Part shown: positions 1 to 5,216 of the stretch, in pieces
Layout: every line of letters begins with the position of its first letter
How positions within the stretch are numbered: position 1 is the first letter of the stretch
Source of the DNA: Anaerobacillus sp.
GTDB taxonomy: Bacteria; Bacillota; Bacilli; Bacillales_H; Anaerobacillaceae
NCBI GenBank assembly: GCA_007120055.1
Contig: SKOL01000606.1
Span: 1 to 6,824 of the forward strand
Length of the DNA stretch: 6,824 bases
Reading direction: 5' to 3'
Made by a program: the position numbers and the translations under genes
The notes under the pieces: model-generated
Database searches by the model: none
Seen by the model: only the letters and a program-made list of their open reading frames with translations
What the model was told of the DNA's origin: nothing

Positions 1-31
1 AATAATGATATCCAGAAAGGGTGGGGTGATA

Positions 32-238
32 ATGAAAGATCGATTAAATTTAGTTTATTATCATATTCAGACCAATGAAAAAATTCATTTATCCGAAAAG
101 ACTAAATGGGACATCGAAAGCCATGTAACCAGTGAAGTTTTAGAAAGAACGTTAGATGCAAAAAAAGAAATGGAGTATTGGCGAAATCTTTATTTTAGAG
201 AAAAGAGTGGAGAGGAATTGCCAAAACTTTATTCATAA
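32..238 (+). CDS. Small hypothetical protein (68 aa)
   Basis: I do not recognise the family. The frame is open from position 5, but the ATG at 32 follows the purine-rich stretch AAAGGGTGGGGTGAT (16-30), a good ribosome binding site, so I start there (MKDRLNLVYYH...). The 68-residue product is charged and hydrophilic, has no signal peptide or membrane helix, and looks mostly helical (the stretch from about residue 25 to 60 is rich in E and K), so a soluble cytoplasmic protein is likely. A rho-independent terminator begins 33 bp after the stop, so it is the last or only gene of its transcript. Its promoter would lie off the left edge. The good start site and terminator argue that it is a real gene. 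Confidence 0.55.
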   Translation: MKDRLNLVYYHIQTNEKIHLSEKTKWDIESHVTSEVLERTLDAKKEMEYWRNLYFREKSGEELPKLYS

Positions 239-270
239 AAGCCCTATTCCAGCTACTGATGTAAACAATA

Positions 271-311
271 AAAGCGGCGTTTCCGCAACAACAGCGGAGA
301 CGCGCTTTTTT
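271..311 (+). terminator. Rho-independent terminator after the first gene
   Basis: The left arm AAGCGGCGTTTCCGC (272-286) pairs with GCGGAGACGCGCTT (293-306), with one bulged G and one G-T pair. The loop is 6-7 nt (AACAACA) and a T run follows (305-311). It ends the transcript of the small gene at 32-238. Confidence 0.85.
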
Positions 312-534
312 ACATTTTTATCCCAATTAAAAGGAGATTAGTGTTATTATAATATAATGAACTCAAGGATTTTTGAGACAAGTAGAAGTACAATCCAAAA
401 GTTAACTAACAAGCTGTAGTAATATGGAGTTATCGGTGGCAGTCCTATTGCTTATTGTGTTAACACCAGCATGTTGCAAAAATAATATTTTTTAAGAAAG
501 GCAGTTTTATATAGTTGAAAATTGGAGGTGCAAA

Positions 535-1110
535 ATGCTTAAAAGAATTTATATTATTGGAATTTCAATTGGTATCGCGTTGTTTTTGTTAGGAGGGTGC
601 AGTACTAAGGCCAATGAACATGTTCAAAGTGATGAACAAAGGCAAACGGCTATCGATGTTCTTGAAGATTATTTAGCACATATGAAAGAGGGGAACGTTG
701 ACAAAGCAGTGGAACATTTTTCAGTACATTTAGATGAATTACATAACTTCTTCGGCGTATATATGTATGAATATTTAGAAACTGTCAGTGAAGAAAGAGT
801 ACCTTATGATGTCCTCGACTTAGGAACTAGACTTGTTGAATCATACGAGCGATCAGATGATTACAACGTTGAAAGAAGCGAAGACGAAGGAAAGGCATAC
901 ATTTATAAAAAAGACGAAATACGCAACCAATATGTCTTCTCATTCAACATGAAAATCTCTGATCCTGATGGAGAAAAAATTACTGTTCCTGTTGATTTTA
1001 CTGTTGGTTGGGAACATCGCGACAAATTTGGAAATGTGATAGACGGCAGATTTGTTATTAAAAATATTTTAGTTAGGTCAGACTTGCATGAAGAAAAAGA
1101 GGATATTTGA
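535..1110 (+). CDS. Putative lipoprotein of unknown function (191 aa)
   Basis: The N-terminus is a lipoprotein signal peptide: positive MLKR, a hydrophobic core, then the lipobox L19-G20-G21-C22, so Cys22 would be lipidated and the protein anchored to the outer face of the membrane. The start is set by GGAGGTG at 524-530, a few bases before the ATG. The mature part has no further membrane helix. Residues about 37-60 read as a helix (IDVLEDYLAHMKEGNVDKAV) in the style of small NTF2-like or DUF4878-like lipoproteins that begin with a 'yl..l..gd..kA' helix, followed by beta-rich sequence to about residue 180. That fold is inference from pattern only. The gene stands alone: about 220 bp of DNA without a convincing gene separates it from the terminator upstream, and its own terminator lies about 50 bp downstream. 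No specific function can be given. Confidence 0.85.
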   Translation: MLKRIYIIGISIGIALFLLGGCSTKANEHVQSDEQRQTAIDVLEDYLAHMKEGNVDKAVEHFSVHLDELHNFFGVYMYEYLETVSEERVPYDVLDLGTRLVESYERSDDYNVERSEDEGKAYIYKKDEIRNQYVFSFNMKISDPDGEKITVPVDFTVGWEHRDKFGNVIDGRFVIKNILVRSDLHEEKEDI

Positions 1111-1159
1111 TAAAAGTTAGCTGAAATCAGGGTTTGTGAAGTTTCACTTAAAATAACGA

Positions 1160-1193
1160 AAGCGTTCCTGCACCTAGCGGAAACGCTTCTTTT
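1160..1193 (+). terminator. Rho-independent terminator after the lipoprotein gene
   Basis: The arms AAGCGTTCC (1160-1168) and GGAAACGCTT (1179-1188) pair around a 10-nt loop with one bulged A. The T-rich stretch TTCTTTT follows. The position, 50 bp after the stop at 1110, fits the end of that transcript. From about 1195 to 1327 I see no gene or site that I can support. Confidence 0.8.
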
Positions 1194-1332
1194 CATTTTC
1201 ACCCTAAATAAAAGGGCATAAACGTAAACATTTAAATAGAGTATTAAAGGATTGTAGCTCATATTCTGTCCACAAACTGGCAGGAATGTTAAACTAAAAG
1301 GAAGATTTTTTCTGGAATTTTATTTAGTTGAG

Positions 1333-1445
1333 TGAATTTCATAATTACCAAAAATGAGCCACATTAAACAATATATAGTTTGCGAATGGTTTTGACGCAA
1401 CTATATATTGATCTTAGTGGTGAGAATAATGAATTATGAAATTCA
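1333..1445. mobile_element. MITE-like palindromic element, copy A (complete, 113 bp)
   Basis: The ends are a perfect 14-bp inverted repeat: TGAATTTCATAATT (1333-1346) and AATTATGAAATTCA (1432-1445). Each end is directly abutted by the same 5 bp, TTGAG (1328-1332 and 1446-1450), which reads as a target-site duplication. Inside is a hairpin: AATATATAGTTTGCG (1370-1384) pairs with CGCAACTATATATT (1396-1409), with one bulged T and an 11-nt loop. The first 75 bp recur at 3662-3736 with three mismatches. No reading frame inside is long enough to code for a transposase. Terminal repeats, target duplication, small size and a second copy together fit a non-autonomous element mobilised in trans. No T run follows the hairpin, so it is not a terminator. 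The right end lies 40 bp upstream of the next gene and could affect its expression, but no promoter is evident within it. Confidence 0.75.
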
Positions 1446-1484
1446 TTGAGTTTATTAAGTTAGTTTTTAACGTGAAGGGATGTT

Positions 1485-1958
1485 ATGTTCATGAGAAAAA
1501 AGATATTTGGTCTGTTTGCAATGCTTGTTATTTTCACGGTAGTAATTCCGATTGCTTCTGCGGAGTCACCTTTTGTAATAGATGAAGGAAAAGCGAGGGG
1601 CTATCATTACACTGTAATAAAAGAACAAAACGAATTTACATGGGAAGTTGGGTATCACGACGAAATCACTATAATTACAGAAAGTAAAGATAACAACGAG
1701 GTTTTGCAGCATTTTAGAAAAGCCGTTAACGATATTAATACAAAAATACTTCAAATTATTGTATCGATATCGTATATATTTTTAGTTGTCGCGATTACAA
1801 TATTTTTCTATAAGAGGAACAAACAGTTGAATAAAGGTAGTGGAGCCATTTTTATTGTTTTTGCTGGAATTGGCATCATCTATGCGATCGTAATCTTTAT
1901 TTATCTCAATAACGCATTTCAAGATGCAGGATTTTATTATTCGATATTAACGAGTTAG
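1485..1958 (+). CDS. Exported protein with two C-terminal membrane helices (157 aa)
   Basis: I do not recognise the family. The N-terminus is a standard signal peptide: MFMRKK, a hydrophobic core from residue 7 to 23, and a probable signal peptidase I site A24-S25-A26 before E27. Residues about 27-87 form a small hydrophilic extracellular domain. Two membrane helices follow, at about 88-109 and 120-141, joined by a short basic cytoplasmic loop (YKRNKQLNKG), and a short outer tail ends the protein. The start is uncertain between the ATG at 1485 and the ATG at 1491. The binding site AAGGGATG (1475-1482) is rather close to the first, and the product from the second (MRKKIFGL...) looks just as natural. 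The gene lies 40 bp after the MITE-like element. I see no clear terminator after it. Confidence 0.8.
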   Translation: MFMRKKIFGLFAMLVIFTVVIPIASAESPFVIDEGKARGYHYTVIKEQNEFTWEVGYHDEITIITESKDNNEVLQHFRKAVNDINTKILQIIVSISYIFLVVAITIFFYKRNKQLNKGSGAIFIVFAGIGIIYAIVIFIYLNNAFQDAGFYYSILTS

Positions 1959-1975
1959 CACTTACTTAATGCGTT

Positions 1976-2003
1976 TTCACAGACTACTATACCGGCTTAT
2001 AAT
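1976..2003 (+). promoter_or_regulatory. Sigma-A type promoter for the CXXC membrane protein gene
   Basis: TTCACA (1976-1981; five of six match TTGACA) is separated by 16 bp from a perfect TATAAT (1998-2003). Transcription would start near 2010 and give a leader of about 50 nt before the TTG start at 2064. This is the best promoter by sequence in the left half of the window. Confidence 0.6.
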
Positions 2004-2063
2004 CAATTATGCGCCGTTTACTTTGAGCTAAATCCATTTAAAGAATTTTGGGAGGTGTCACGA

Positions 2064-2375
2064 TTGAAGTTGCCACACTGTTGGAATTGTAAAAATTTAT
2101 TTAAATACCAGGAACTATTGTTTTTTCTTATATCAAAAAAATGTTCTAAATGTGGTAAGCAAAACTATGTAACTGCTAAAAGAAGATTGAGAAATGCTTG
2201 GACCGGTCCGATTGCCGTGGTATTCATGTTTGCAGGGTTTTATTTATTCAATATGACGTTACCAATAGCTATTATTTATGGATTATTTATCATAGTGGTC
2301 GGGATACTGATCAGTCCGTTCACTTACGAATTTACAAGTGATGATGAAGCACTTTTTGACGACAGGACAAACTAA
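2064..2375 (+). CDS. TIGR04104-type CXXC zinc-finger membrane protein (103 aa)
   Basis: The protein begins MKLPHCWNCKNLF and carries two CXXC pairs (C6-W-N-C9 and C27-S-K-C30) separated by 17 residues. This is the layout of the small Bacillus family annotated as TIGR04104 (cxxc_20_cxxc), putative zinc-binding proteins. After a basic stretch (AKRRLRNAW, about 38-46) come two membrane helices at about 48-66 and 68-87 with a very short turn, then an acidic tail (TSDDEALFDDRTN). The zinc site and both termini would face the cytoplasm. I choose the TTG at 2064 because GGAGGTG (2051-2057) lies 6 bp upstream and because the family starts with MK-P-CWNC. The GTG at 2055 lies inside the ribosome binding site. 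A sigma-A promoter lies about 60 bp upstream. The family has no established function that I know of. Confidence 0.85.
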   Translation: MKLPHCWNCKNLFKYQELLFFLISKKCSKCGKQNYVTAKRRLRNAWTGPIAVVFMFAGFYLFNMTLPIAIIYGLFIIVVGILISPFTYEFTSDDEALFDDRTN

Positions 2376-2444
2376 TAGATTATTTCGCTAATATGTATTT
2401 TGAGGGGATATAGGATGCGCTTCACTTTTTGAACAAAATCAATT

Positions 2445-2453
2445 TGGTATATA
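2445..2453 (+). promoter_or_regulatory. Possible extended -10 promoter for the WG-repeat gene
   Basis: TGGTATATA (2445-2453) fits an extended -10 (TGn followed by a TATAAT-like hexamer). It has no good -35 at 17 bp. TTGAAC at 2429-2434 is too close for this -10, but stands 17 bp from a weaker TATGGT at 2452-2457. Either arrangement would start transcription about 30-40 bp before the ATG at 2497. Confidence 0.3.
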
Positions 2454-2496
2454 TGGTGTTTTGAGAGTTACCATGTGAATTTTTAGGGAGGTACTT

Positions 2497-3660
2497 ATGA
2501 AAAAGATATGGCTGGTCATTTGTTTTTTAGTGATCGCGACGGCTTGTAATGAAATAGAAGAGGAAGCCCAATTAACGAAAAGCGATAAACAAGAAGAAGC
2601 TGAAGTTAGCGAGGCATTACCTGAAAATGGTAAAGAAAAAGAGGTTGAAGCAAGCTACCAATTACCTGAAGTGGCGGTTGCTGATGTTCCACTTTTTAGC
2701 TTTAGAGATAAAGAGACTCGTAAATACGGCTTCTTCAATAAAGAAGGAGAGGTTATGATTGAACCTCAATTTGCTTATGCGGCTGACTTTTCTGAGGGGC
2801 TCGGTTTAGTGGCGTTTGTTGAGGGAATTGGACCTGCTGAGCATGGGTTTATTGATGTAAATGGTGAGTTAGTAATTGAACCTCAATTTAAAAGAGCGAA
2901 TAGCTTTTCAAATGGCTATGCGGCTGTATTAAAAGGAGCAGAGTATGGTTATATTAACCCTCAAGGTGAAATGGCCATTATTTTAGAACATCTATCAGGC
3001 TACCAGTTAATTGGGCATGATGATTTTTCAGATGGCTTAGCACGCTTAGGTTATAGAAAAACTAAAACAGATCCACAACAAGAATCGGAGTATTTTGTTG
3101 CTTACATAAATACGAACGGAGAAATGGTGATACCCCCTATCTATGAGACTGGTACTTATTTCAATGAAGACCTTGCCTTAGTTCAGAACGAAAAAACAGA
3201 GTATTATCTTGATACTGAAGGAAATGTCGTCATGGAATTTGATCAAGAGGAGTTTTTTCGATGTCCTTTTCAGGAAGGTTTGGCCTGTGTAACAGAAAAT
3301 GGCAAGAGAGGCTTTATCAATAGGGACGGTGAGATGGTCATTGAACCTCGATATGATCGTGTAAAGTCATTTTCAAATGGGCTGGCAAGTGTGATGAAAG
3401 GGGAATCTTGGGGATATATCAACAATGAAGGTGAGTTTGTGATTGAGCCACAATATTCTCACGCACAATCCTTTTCAGAAGGTTTAGCCTGGGTGGAAAT
3501 AGAAGGGAAGTGGGGCTTGATTGATCGAACGAATCAACTATTAATTGAGCCGATATTTGATTATGCACTTTCTTTTCATGGTGGATTAGCTCTAGTCACT
3601 GTAGAAGAGGATTCTTGGTTTATAAACCGTAGTGGAGATTTTATTTTTCCATTTAACTGA
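2497..3660 (+). CDS. WG-repeat surface lipoprotein (387 aa)
   Basis: The signal peptide MKKIWLVICFLVIATAC ends in a slightly atypical lipobox (A14-T15-A16-C17), so Cys17 is the likely lipid anchor. An acidic, low-complexity linker (about 18-60, rich in E and K) holds the rest away from the membrane. Residues about 75-387 are tandem WG-type repeats (PF14903 style): aromatic-G-[FYL]-I-[ND], then G-E-hydrophobic-hydrophobic-I-E-P-Q-[FY], then F-S-[EDN]-G-L-A. Units begin near residues 77, 116, 150, 201, 235, 271, 305 and 339, with a partial ninth from 373. The third to fifth units are more divergent (IILEHL or VIPPIY in place of IEPQF, and a longer third unit). The start is fixed by GGGAGGT at 2486-2492. 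WG repeats are common in extracytoplasmic proteins and are thought to serve in binding. No ligand can be read from the sequence. A truncated MITE-like repeat begins 2 bp after the stop. Confidence 0.92.
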   Translation: MKKIWLVICFLVIATACNEIEEEAQLTKSDKQEEAEVSEALPENGKEKEVEASYQLPEVAVADVPLFSFRDKETRKYGFFNKEGEVMIEPQFAYAADFSEGLGLVAFVEGIGPAEHGFIDVNGELVIEPQFKRANSFSNGYAAVLKGAEYGYINPQGEMAIILEHLSGYQLIGHDDFSDGLARLGYRKTKTDPQQESEYFVAYINTNGEMVIPPIYETGTYFNEDLALVQNEKTEYYLDTEGNVVMEFDQEEFFRCPFQEGLACVTENGKRGFINRDGEMVIEPRYDRVKSFSNGLASVMKGESWGYINNEGEFVIEPQYSHAQSFSEGLAWVEIEGKWGLIDRTNQLLIEPIFDYALSFHGGLALVTVEEDSWFINRSGDFIFPFN

Positions 3661-3661
3661 T

Positions 3662-3736
3662 TGAATTTCATCATTACCAAAAATGAGCCACATTACGCAA
3701 TATATAGTTTGCGAATGGTTTTGACGCAACTATATA
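3662..3736. repeat. MITE-like element, copy B (right end missing)
   Basis: This is the left 75 bp of the element at 1333-1445 with three mismatches: C for A at 3672, and CG for AA at 3696-3697. It keeps the left terminal repeat (with one change) and the whole hairpin (3699-3713 with 3725-3736). Identity stops exactly at the outer end of the right hairpin arm, CTATATA. The right 38 bp and the right terminal repeat are absent, and no matching inverted repeat is found in the next 180 bp. It begins one base after the stop codon of the WG-repeat gene. Confidence 0.8.
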
Positions 3737-3760
3737 CCCTACGATACATATAGAGATACA

Positions 3761-3835
3761 ATGTGGGTATTAGTGTTAATAATGTTTATAGTGCAAGGCT
3801 TTTCAATTAATTATTATAAAAAACATTTAGAATGA
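3761..3835 (+). pseudogene. Short membrane peptide frame, possibly a gene fragment (24 aa)
   Basis: An ATG at 3761 opens a 24-codon frame, MWVLVLIMFIVQGFSINYYK and then KHLE, that would be a single membrane helix with a basic end. The frame is open upstream as far as the hairpin of the truncated repeat (PYDTYRDT before the Met). There is no convincing ribosome binding site. It could be the C-terminal remnant of a membrane protein cut off when the repeat lost its right half, or simply chance. The rest of 3737-3913 shows no other feature. Confidence 0.25.
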
Positions 3836-3913
3836 TATTGTTTTACTAGCTTTTAATAATTGATTGCTGAAAGCGTTACCTGTCTAATTTGTCATACTCT
3901 GGAGGTAAATAGA

Positions 3914-4261
3914 ATGAAAAAACATTGCTTATTAATGATGGGTGTAATACTCATGACTGCTTTTTTTGTAGCGTGTGTCGGACAAGAAAAGAATAATGAG
4001 GTTGTCTTTGTTGCAACAGTCCTTGAAAAAAGTGAAACTTATTTGCTGGTAGAACCAGTAGAGGGATCTGCAGAACTAAGCTCAGCTGACAAAATCATGG
4101 TTTCTGTTCAAGATACAACTTTGCTACATTCTAACGATAATAGTATAGCTATTGGTGATATTAAAGCGGAACAGCTAGTTGAAATTACTTATAATGGTGC
4201 AATTGCTGAAAGCTATCCAGCTCAATTACATACAGTTTATCAAATAAAATTATTAAATTGA
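3914..4261 (+). CDS. DUF3221-like small lipoprotein (115 aa)
   Basis: The start is the ATG at 3914, with GGAGGT at 3901-3906. The open frame reaches back to 3860, but the upstream part does not look like protein. MKKHCLLMMGVILMTAFFVAC is a lipoprotein-type signal with Cys21 as the probable lipidated residue; the -3 residue is Phe, which is unusual. The mature part has the pattern of DUF3221 (YobA-like) proteins: a beta strand FVATVLEKSETYLLVEP, the motif S-S-A-D-K-I-M-V-S-V, then I-G-D-I-K-A-E-Q-L-V-E-I-T-Y-N-G and I-A-E-S-Y-P-A-Q-L-H, ending in a strand. This is an OB-like small beta domain found in many secreted Bacillus proteins of unknown role. A strong terminator follows 36 bp after the stop, so it is transcribed alone or as the last gene. 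Confidence 0.85.
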   Translation: MKKHCLLMMGVILMTAFFVACVGQEKNNEVVFVATVLEKSETYLLVEPVEGSAELSSADKIMVSVQDTTLLHSNDNSIAIGDIKAEQLVEITYNGAIAESYPAQLHTVYQIKLLN

Positions 4262-4296
4262 ATAAACGAGAGGAATCCAATAATTAAATTTATAAA

Positions 4297-4329
4297 AATC
4301 GCCTTAAAATTAGAGGCGATTATTTTTTT
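4297..4329 (+). terminator. Rho-independent terminator after the DUF3221-like gene
   Basis: AATCGCCT (4297-4304) pairs perfectly with AGGCGATT (4314-4321) around a 9-nt loop and is followed by seven T (4323-4329). Confidence 0.88.
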
Positions 4330-4389
4330 GCAAAAATCTATTTGTTTCAGCCAAATTAAACTTTATTTGTTGAGAGACGTGCCTTGCCC

Positions 4390-4545
4390 TTACGCAATAC
4401 GTCCGTTAATGTTTTAGGAAAAAGGACGCCAGTGCTTTGGTGGAAACTCTTTCTGAAAAGAAAGATAAGGGCACCATTGAGAAGCTTGCAAGTATCCTAG
4501 AACCCCACTGCTTTAGCTGTGGGAGTTGTCAGTCACAATCACTGG
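4390..4545 (+). mobile_element. Probable right-end remnant of an IS200/IS605-type element (tnpB tail)
   Basis: The sequence CTAGAACCCCACTGCTTTAG (4497-4516), together with what follows, forms a short hairpin at 4504-4523: CCCAC and GTGGG, a T-T mismatch, GC with GC, and a TTTA loop. This is the kind of subterminal hairpin found near the right end of IS200/IS605 (IS1341/tnpB) elements, where it overlaps the tnpB 3' end and the omega-RNA. A second pairing, CGTCC (4400-4404) with GGACG (4425-4429), lies upstream, as expected for a structured RNA there. Two overlapping frames read partly like TnpB tails (RTPV... and ...VETLSEKKDKG...), neither complete. No left end and no TnpB catalytic region are present, so only the scar of an element would remain. 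The assignment rests on recall of the motif. Confidence 0.42.
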
Positions 4546-4564
4546 CAGATGTCCGTGATTTTTT
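4537..4564 (+). terminator. Terminator-like hairpin beside the IS scar
   Basis: AATCAC then GG (4537-4545, with one bulged T) pairs with CC then GTGATT (4553-4560) around a 7-nt loop. Six T in a row follow (4559-4564). It could end transcripts coming from the element remnant. Confidence 0.5.
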
Positions 4565-4581
4565 ATTTTGCAAAATAATGG

Positions 4582-4701
4582 GGGATAACAAAAGATGGAA
4601 AAAGAACGGTTCTGCTTGTTTCCCATGACCGTACGTTTGTTGAGCGTGTTGCAGATATTGTCTATCGCATGGAAGACCAACAATTAAAAATGAGAAAGTA
4701 G
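4582..4701 (+). pseudogene. C-terminal fragment of an ABC-F ATPase
   Basis: One frame, open from 4579 to the stop at 4699-4701, reads TVLLVSHDRTFVERVADIVY (4606-4665) and then RMEDQQLKMRK. LLVSHDR.F is the H-loop (switch) motif that ends the second nucleotide-binding domain of ABC-F proteins, the cytosolic ATPases that act on ribosomes in translation or antibiotic resistance. The residues that follow fit the usual start of the tail. The Walker A, signature and Walker B motifs are absent. The sequence before about 4600 does not continue the family, and a stop lies in frame at 4576. Only about 30 of more than 500 codons remain. The break coincides with the IS-like scar just upstream, suggesting insertion or deletion there. 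It cannot make a working protein. Confidence 0.7.
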
Positions 4702-4712
4702 AGGTTTTAAAG

Positions 4713-4834
4713 ATGAATAAAATCATAGATTTATACATGCTTATGAAGACGGTTATAACTTTGAAATGGATATTGTCTGGACGGTGAATAACCAAAGCAG
4801 AAAGGAAGTACTAGTTTTTACTACTGACGACTAA
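4713..4834 (+). pseudogene. Small unknown gene with a one-base frameshift
   Basis: An ATG at 4713, with AGAGGT about 7 bp upstream, opens MNKIIDLY and then stops early at 4785-4787 in unlikely sequence. From about 4733 a second frame (one base shorter) reads HAYEDGYNFEMDIVWTVNNQ and then SRKEVLVFTTDD, to the stop at 4832-4834. This reads as natural protein, and together the pieces would give about 40 residues. A single-base deletion near 4730-4736 explains it. The family is not recognised. It lies 11 bp after the ABC-F fragment and 22 bp before a strong terminator, so it was once the last gene of that transcript. Confidence 0.4.
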
Positions 4835-4856
4835 ATAGCTAAAATAAAATTGAGTG

Positions 4857-4884
4857 AAAAAAGACGTGAAAACACGTCTTTTTT
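4857..4884. terminator. Strong, possibly bidirectional terminator
   Basis: AAAAAAGACGTG (4857-4868) and CACGTCTTTTTT (4873-4884) form a perfect 12-bp inverted repeat with an AAAA loop. The T run on the right works for + strand transcripts and the A run on the left for - strand transcripts. It insulates the antitoxin gene downstream from the decayed genes upstream. Confidence 0.9.
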
Positions 4885-4974
4885 GTCTAGATACTTGAGA
4901 TAATTATAATGCATATTTAAATTGATACGAACGAGAGCGTTACTTAAACACACATGGTTTGAACTGTTTGAAAA

Positions 4975-4983
4975 TGGTATAAT
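4975..4983 (+). promoter_or_regulatory. Extended -10 promoter of the antitoxin gene
   Basis: TGGTATAAT (4975-4983) is a perfect extended -10 (TGn plus TATAAT). At 17 bp spacing the -35 position (4955-4960, TGGTTT) is poor, which is common for extended -10 promoters. Transcription would start near 4990, about 29 nt before the ATG at 5019. Confidence 0.6.
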
Positions 4984-5018
4984 TAGATAAAATATTCATG
5001 AAAGAGGTGATGAACATC

Positions 5019-5216
5019 ATGAATACTGCAAAGGAAAAATTACTAAAAATTATTGATGAAATCCCCGTGCAAGAAGTCGATAAAATATTAGACTTTGCCG
5101 AATATTTAAAGACAAAAAAAGAAAAAAGTTTATCAGAAGATTTAACCAAAGCGAGTGAAATTAGCATCGAGTTTTGGGATAATGATATAGATGATGAGGT
5201 TTGGAATGATGCATAA
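5019..5216 (+). CDS. DUF2281/VapB-like antitoxin (65 aa)
   Basis: The start is the ATG at 5019, with AGAGGTGA (5003-5010) at proper distance; the in-frame ATG at 4998 lies before that site. The N-terminal half, MNTAKEKLLKIIDEIPVQEV and then DKILDFAEYLKTKKEK, is the two-helix pattern of DUF2281-like proteins, which are encoded as antitoxins of small toxin-antitoxin pairs. The C-terminal half is acidic with two Trp (FWDNDIDDEVWNDA), a typical flexible toxin-binding tail. The gene overlaps by 8 bp a MazF/PemK-like reading frame that is now broken (5209-5305), so the context supports the role. It has its own promoter and is isolated by a terminator upstream. The antitoxin appears intact but has no working toxin beside it. 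The family name is from pattern recall. Confidence 0.8.
   Translation: MNTAKEKLLKIIDEIPVQEVDKILDFAEYLKTKKEKSLSEDLTKASEISIEFWDNDIDDEVWNDA

Noticed and set aside
156..341. 61-residue + strand frame
   Set aside because: It overlaps the 32-238 gene in another frame and runs through the terminator hairpin.
348..358. Overlapping TATAAT sequences as a promoter for the lipoprotein gene at 535
   Set aside because: No -35 element stands at proper spacing, and it is far (about 180 bp) from the gene. TATAAT is frequent by chance in such AT-rich DNA.
424..495. 23-codon frame MELSVAVLLLIVLTPACCKN that looks like a signal peptide
   Set aside because: There is no ribosome binding site, it stops at once after the hydrophobic part, and the lipobox would be irregular (T-P-A-C). 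It is most likely chance in AT-rich DNA.
903..1262. 119-residue frame on the - strand
   Set aside because: It is antisense to the lipoprotein gene and its terminator, with no ribosome binding site and protein-unlike composition.
1370..1409. Internal hairpin of the repeat as a transcription terminator
   Set aside because: No T run follows on either strand, and the stem is AT-rich with a bulge. It is part of the repeated element.
4437..4628. 63-residue frame MVETLSEKKDKG... as an independent gene
   Set aside because: It spans the IS-like hairpin, a terminator and the ABC-F fragment out of frame, with no ribosome binding site. At most its first part is the tail of a TnpB-like frame.
4529..4795. 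88-residue frame on the - strand
   Set aside because: It is antisense to the ABC-F fragment and the frameshifted small gene, with no binding site and no recognisable domain.
4860..4884. Perfect palindrome as an operator for the antitoxin
   Set aside because: Flanking A and T runs and the AAAA loop are those of a terminator, and it lies about 90 bp upstream of the antitoxin promoter.
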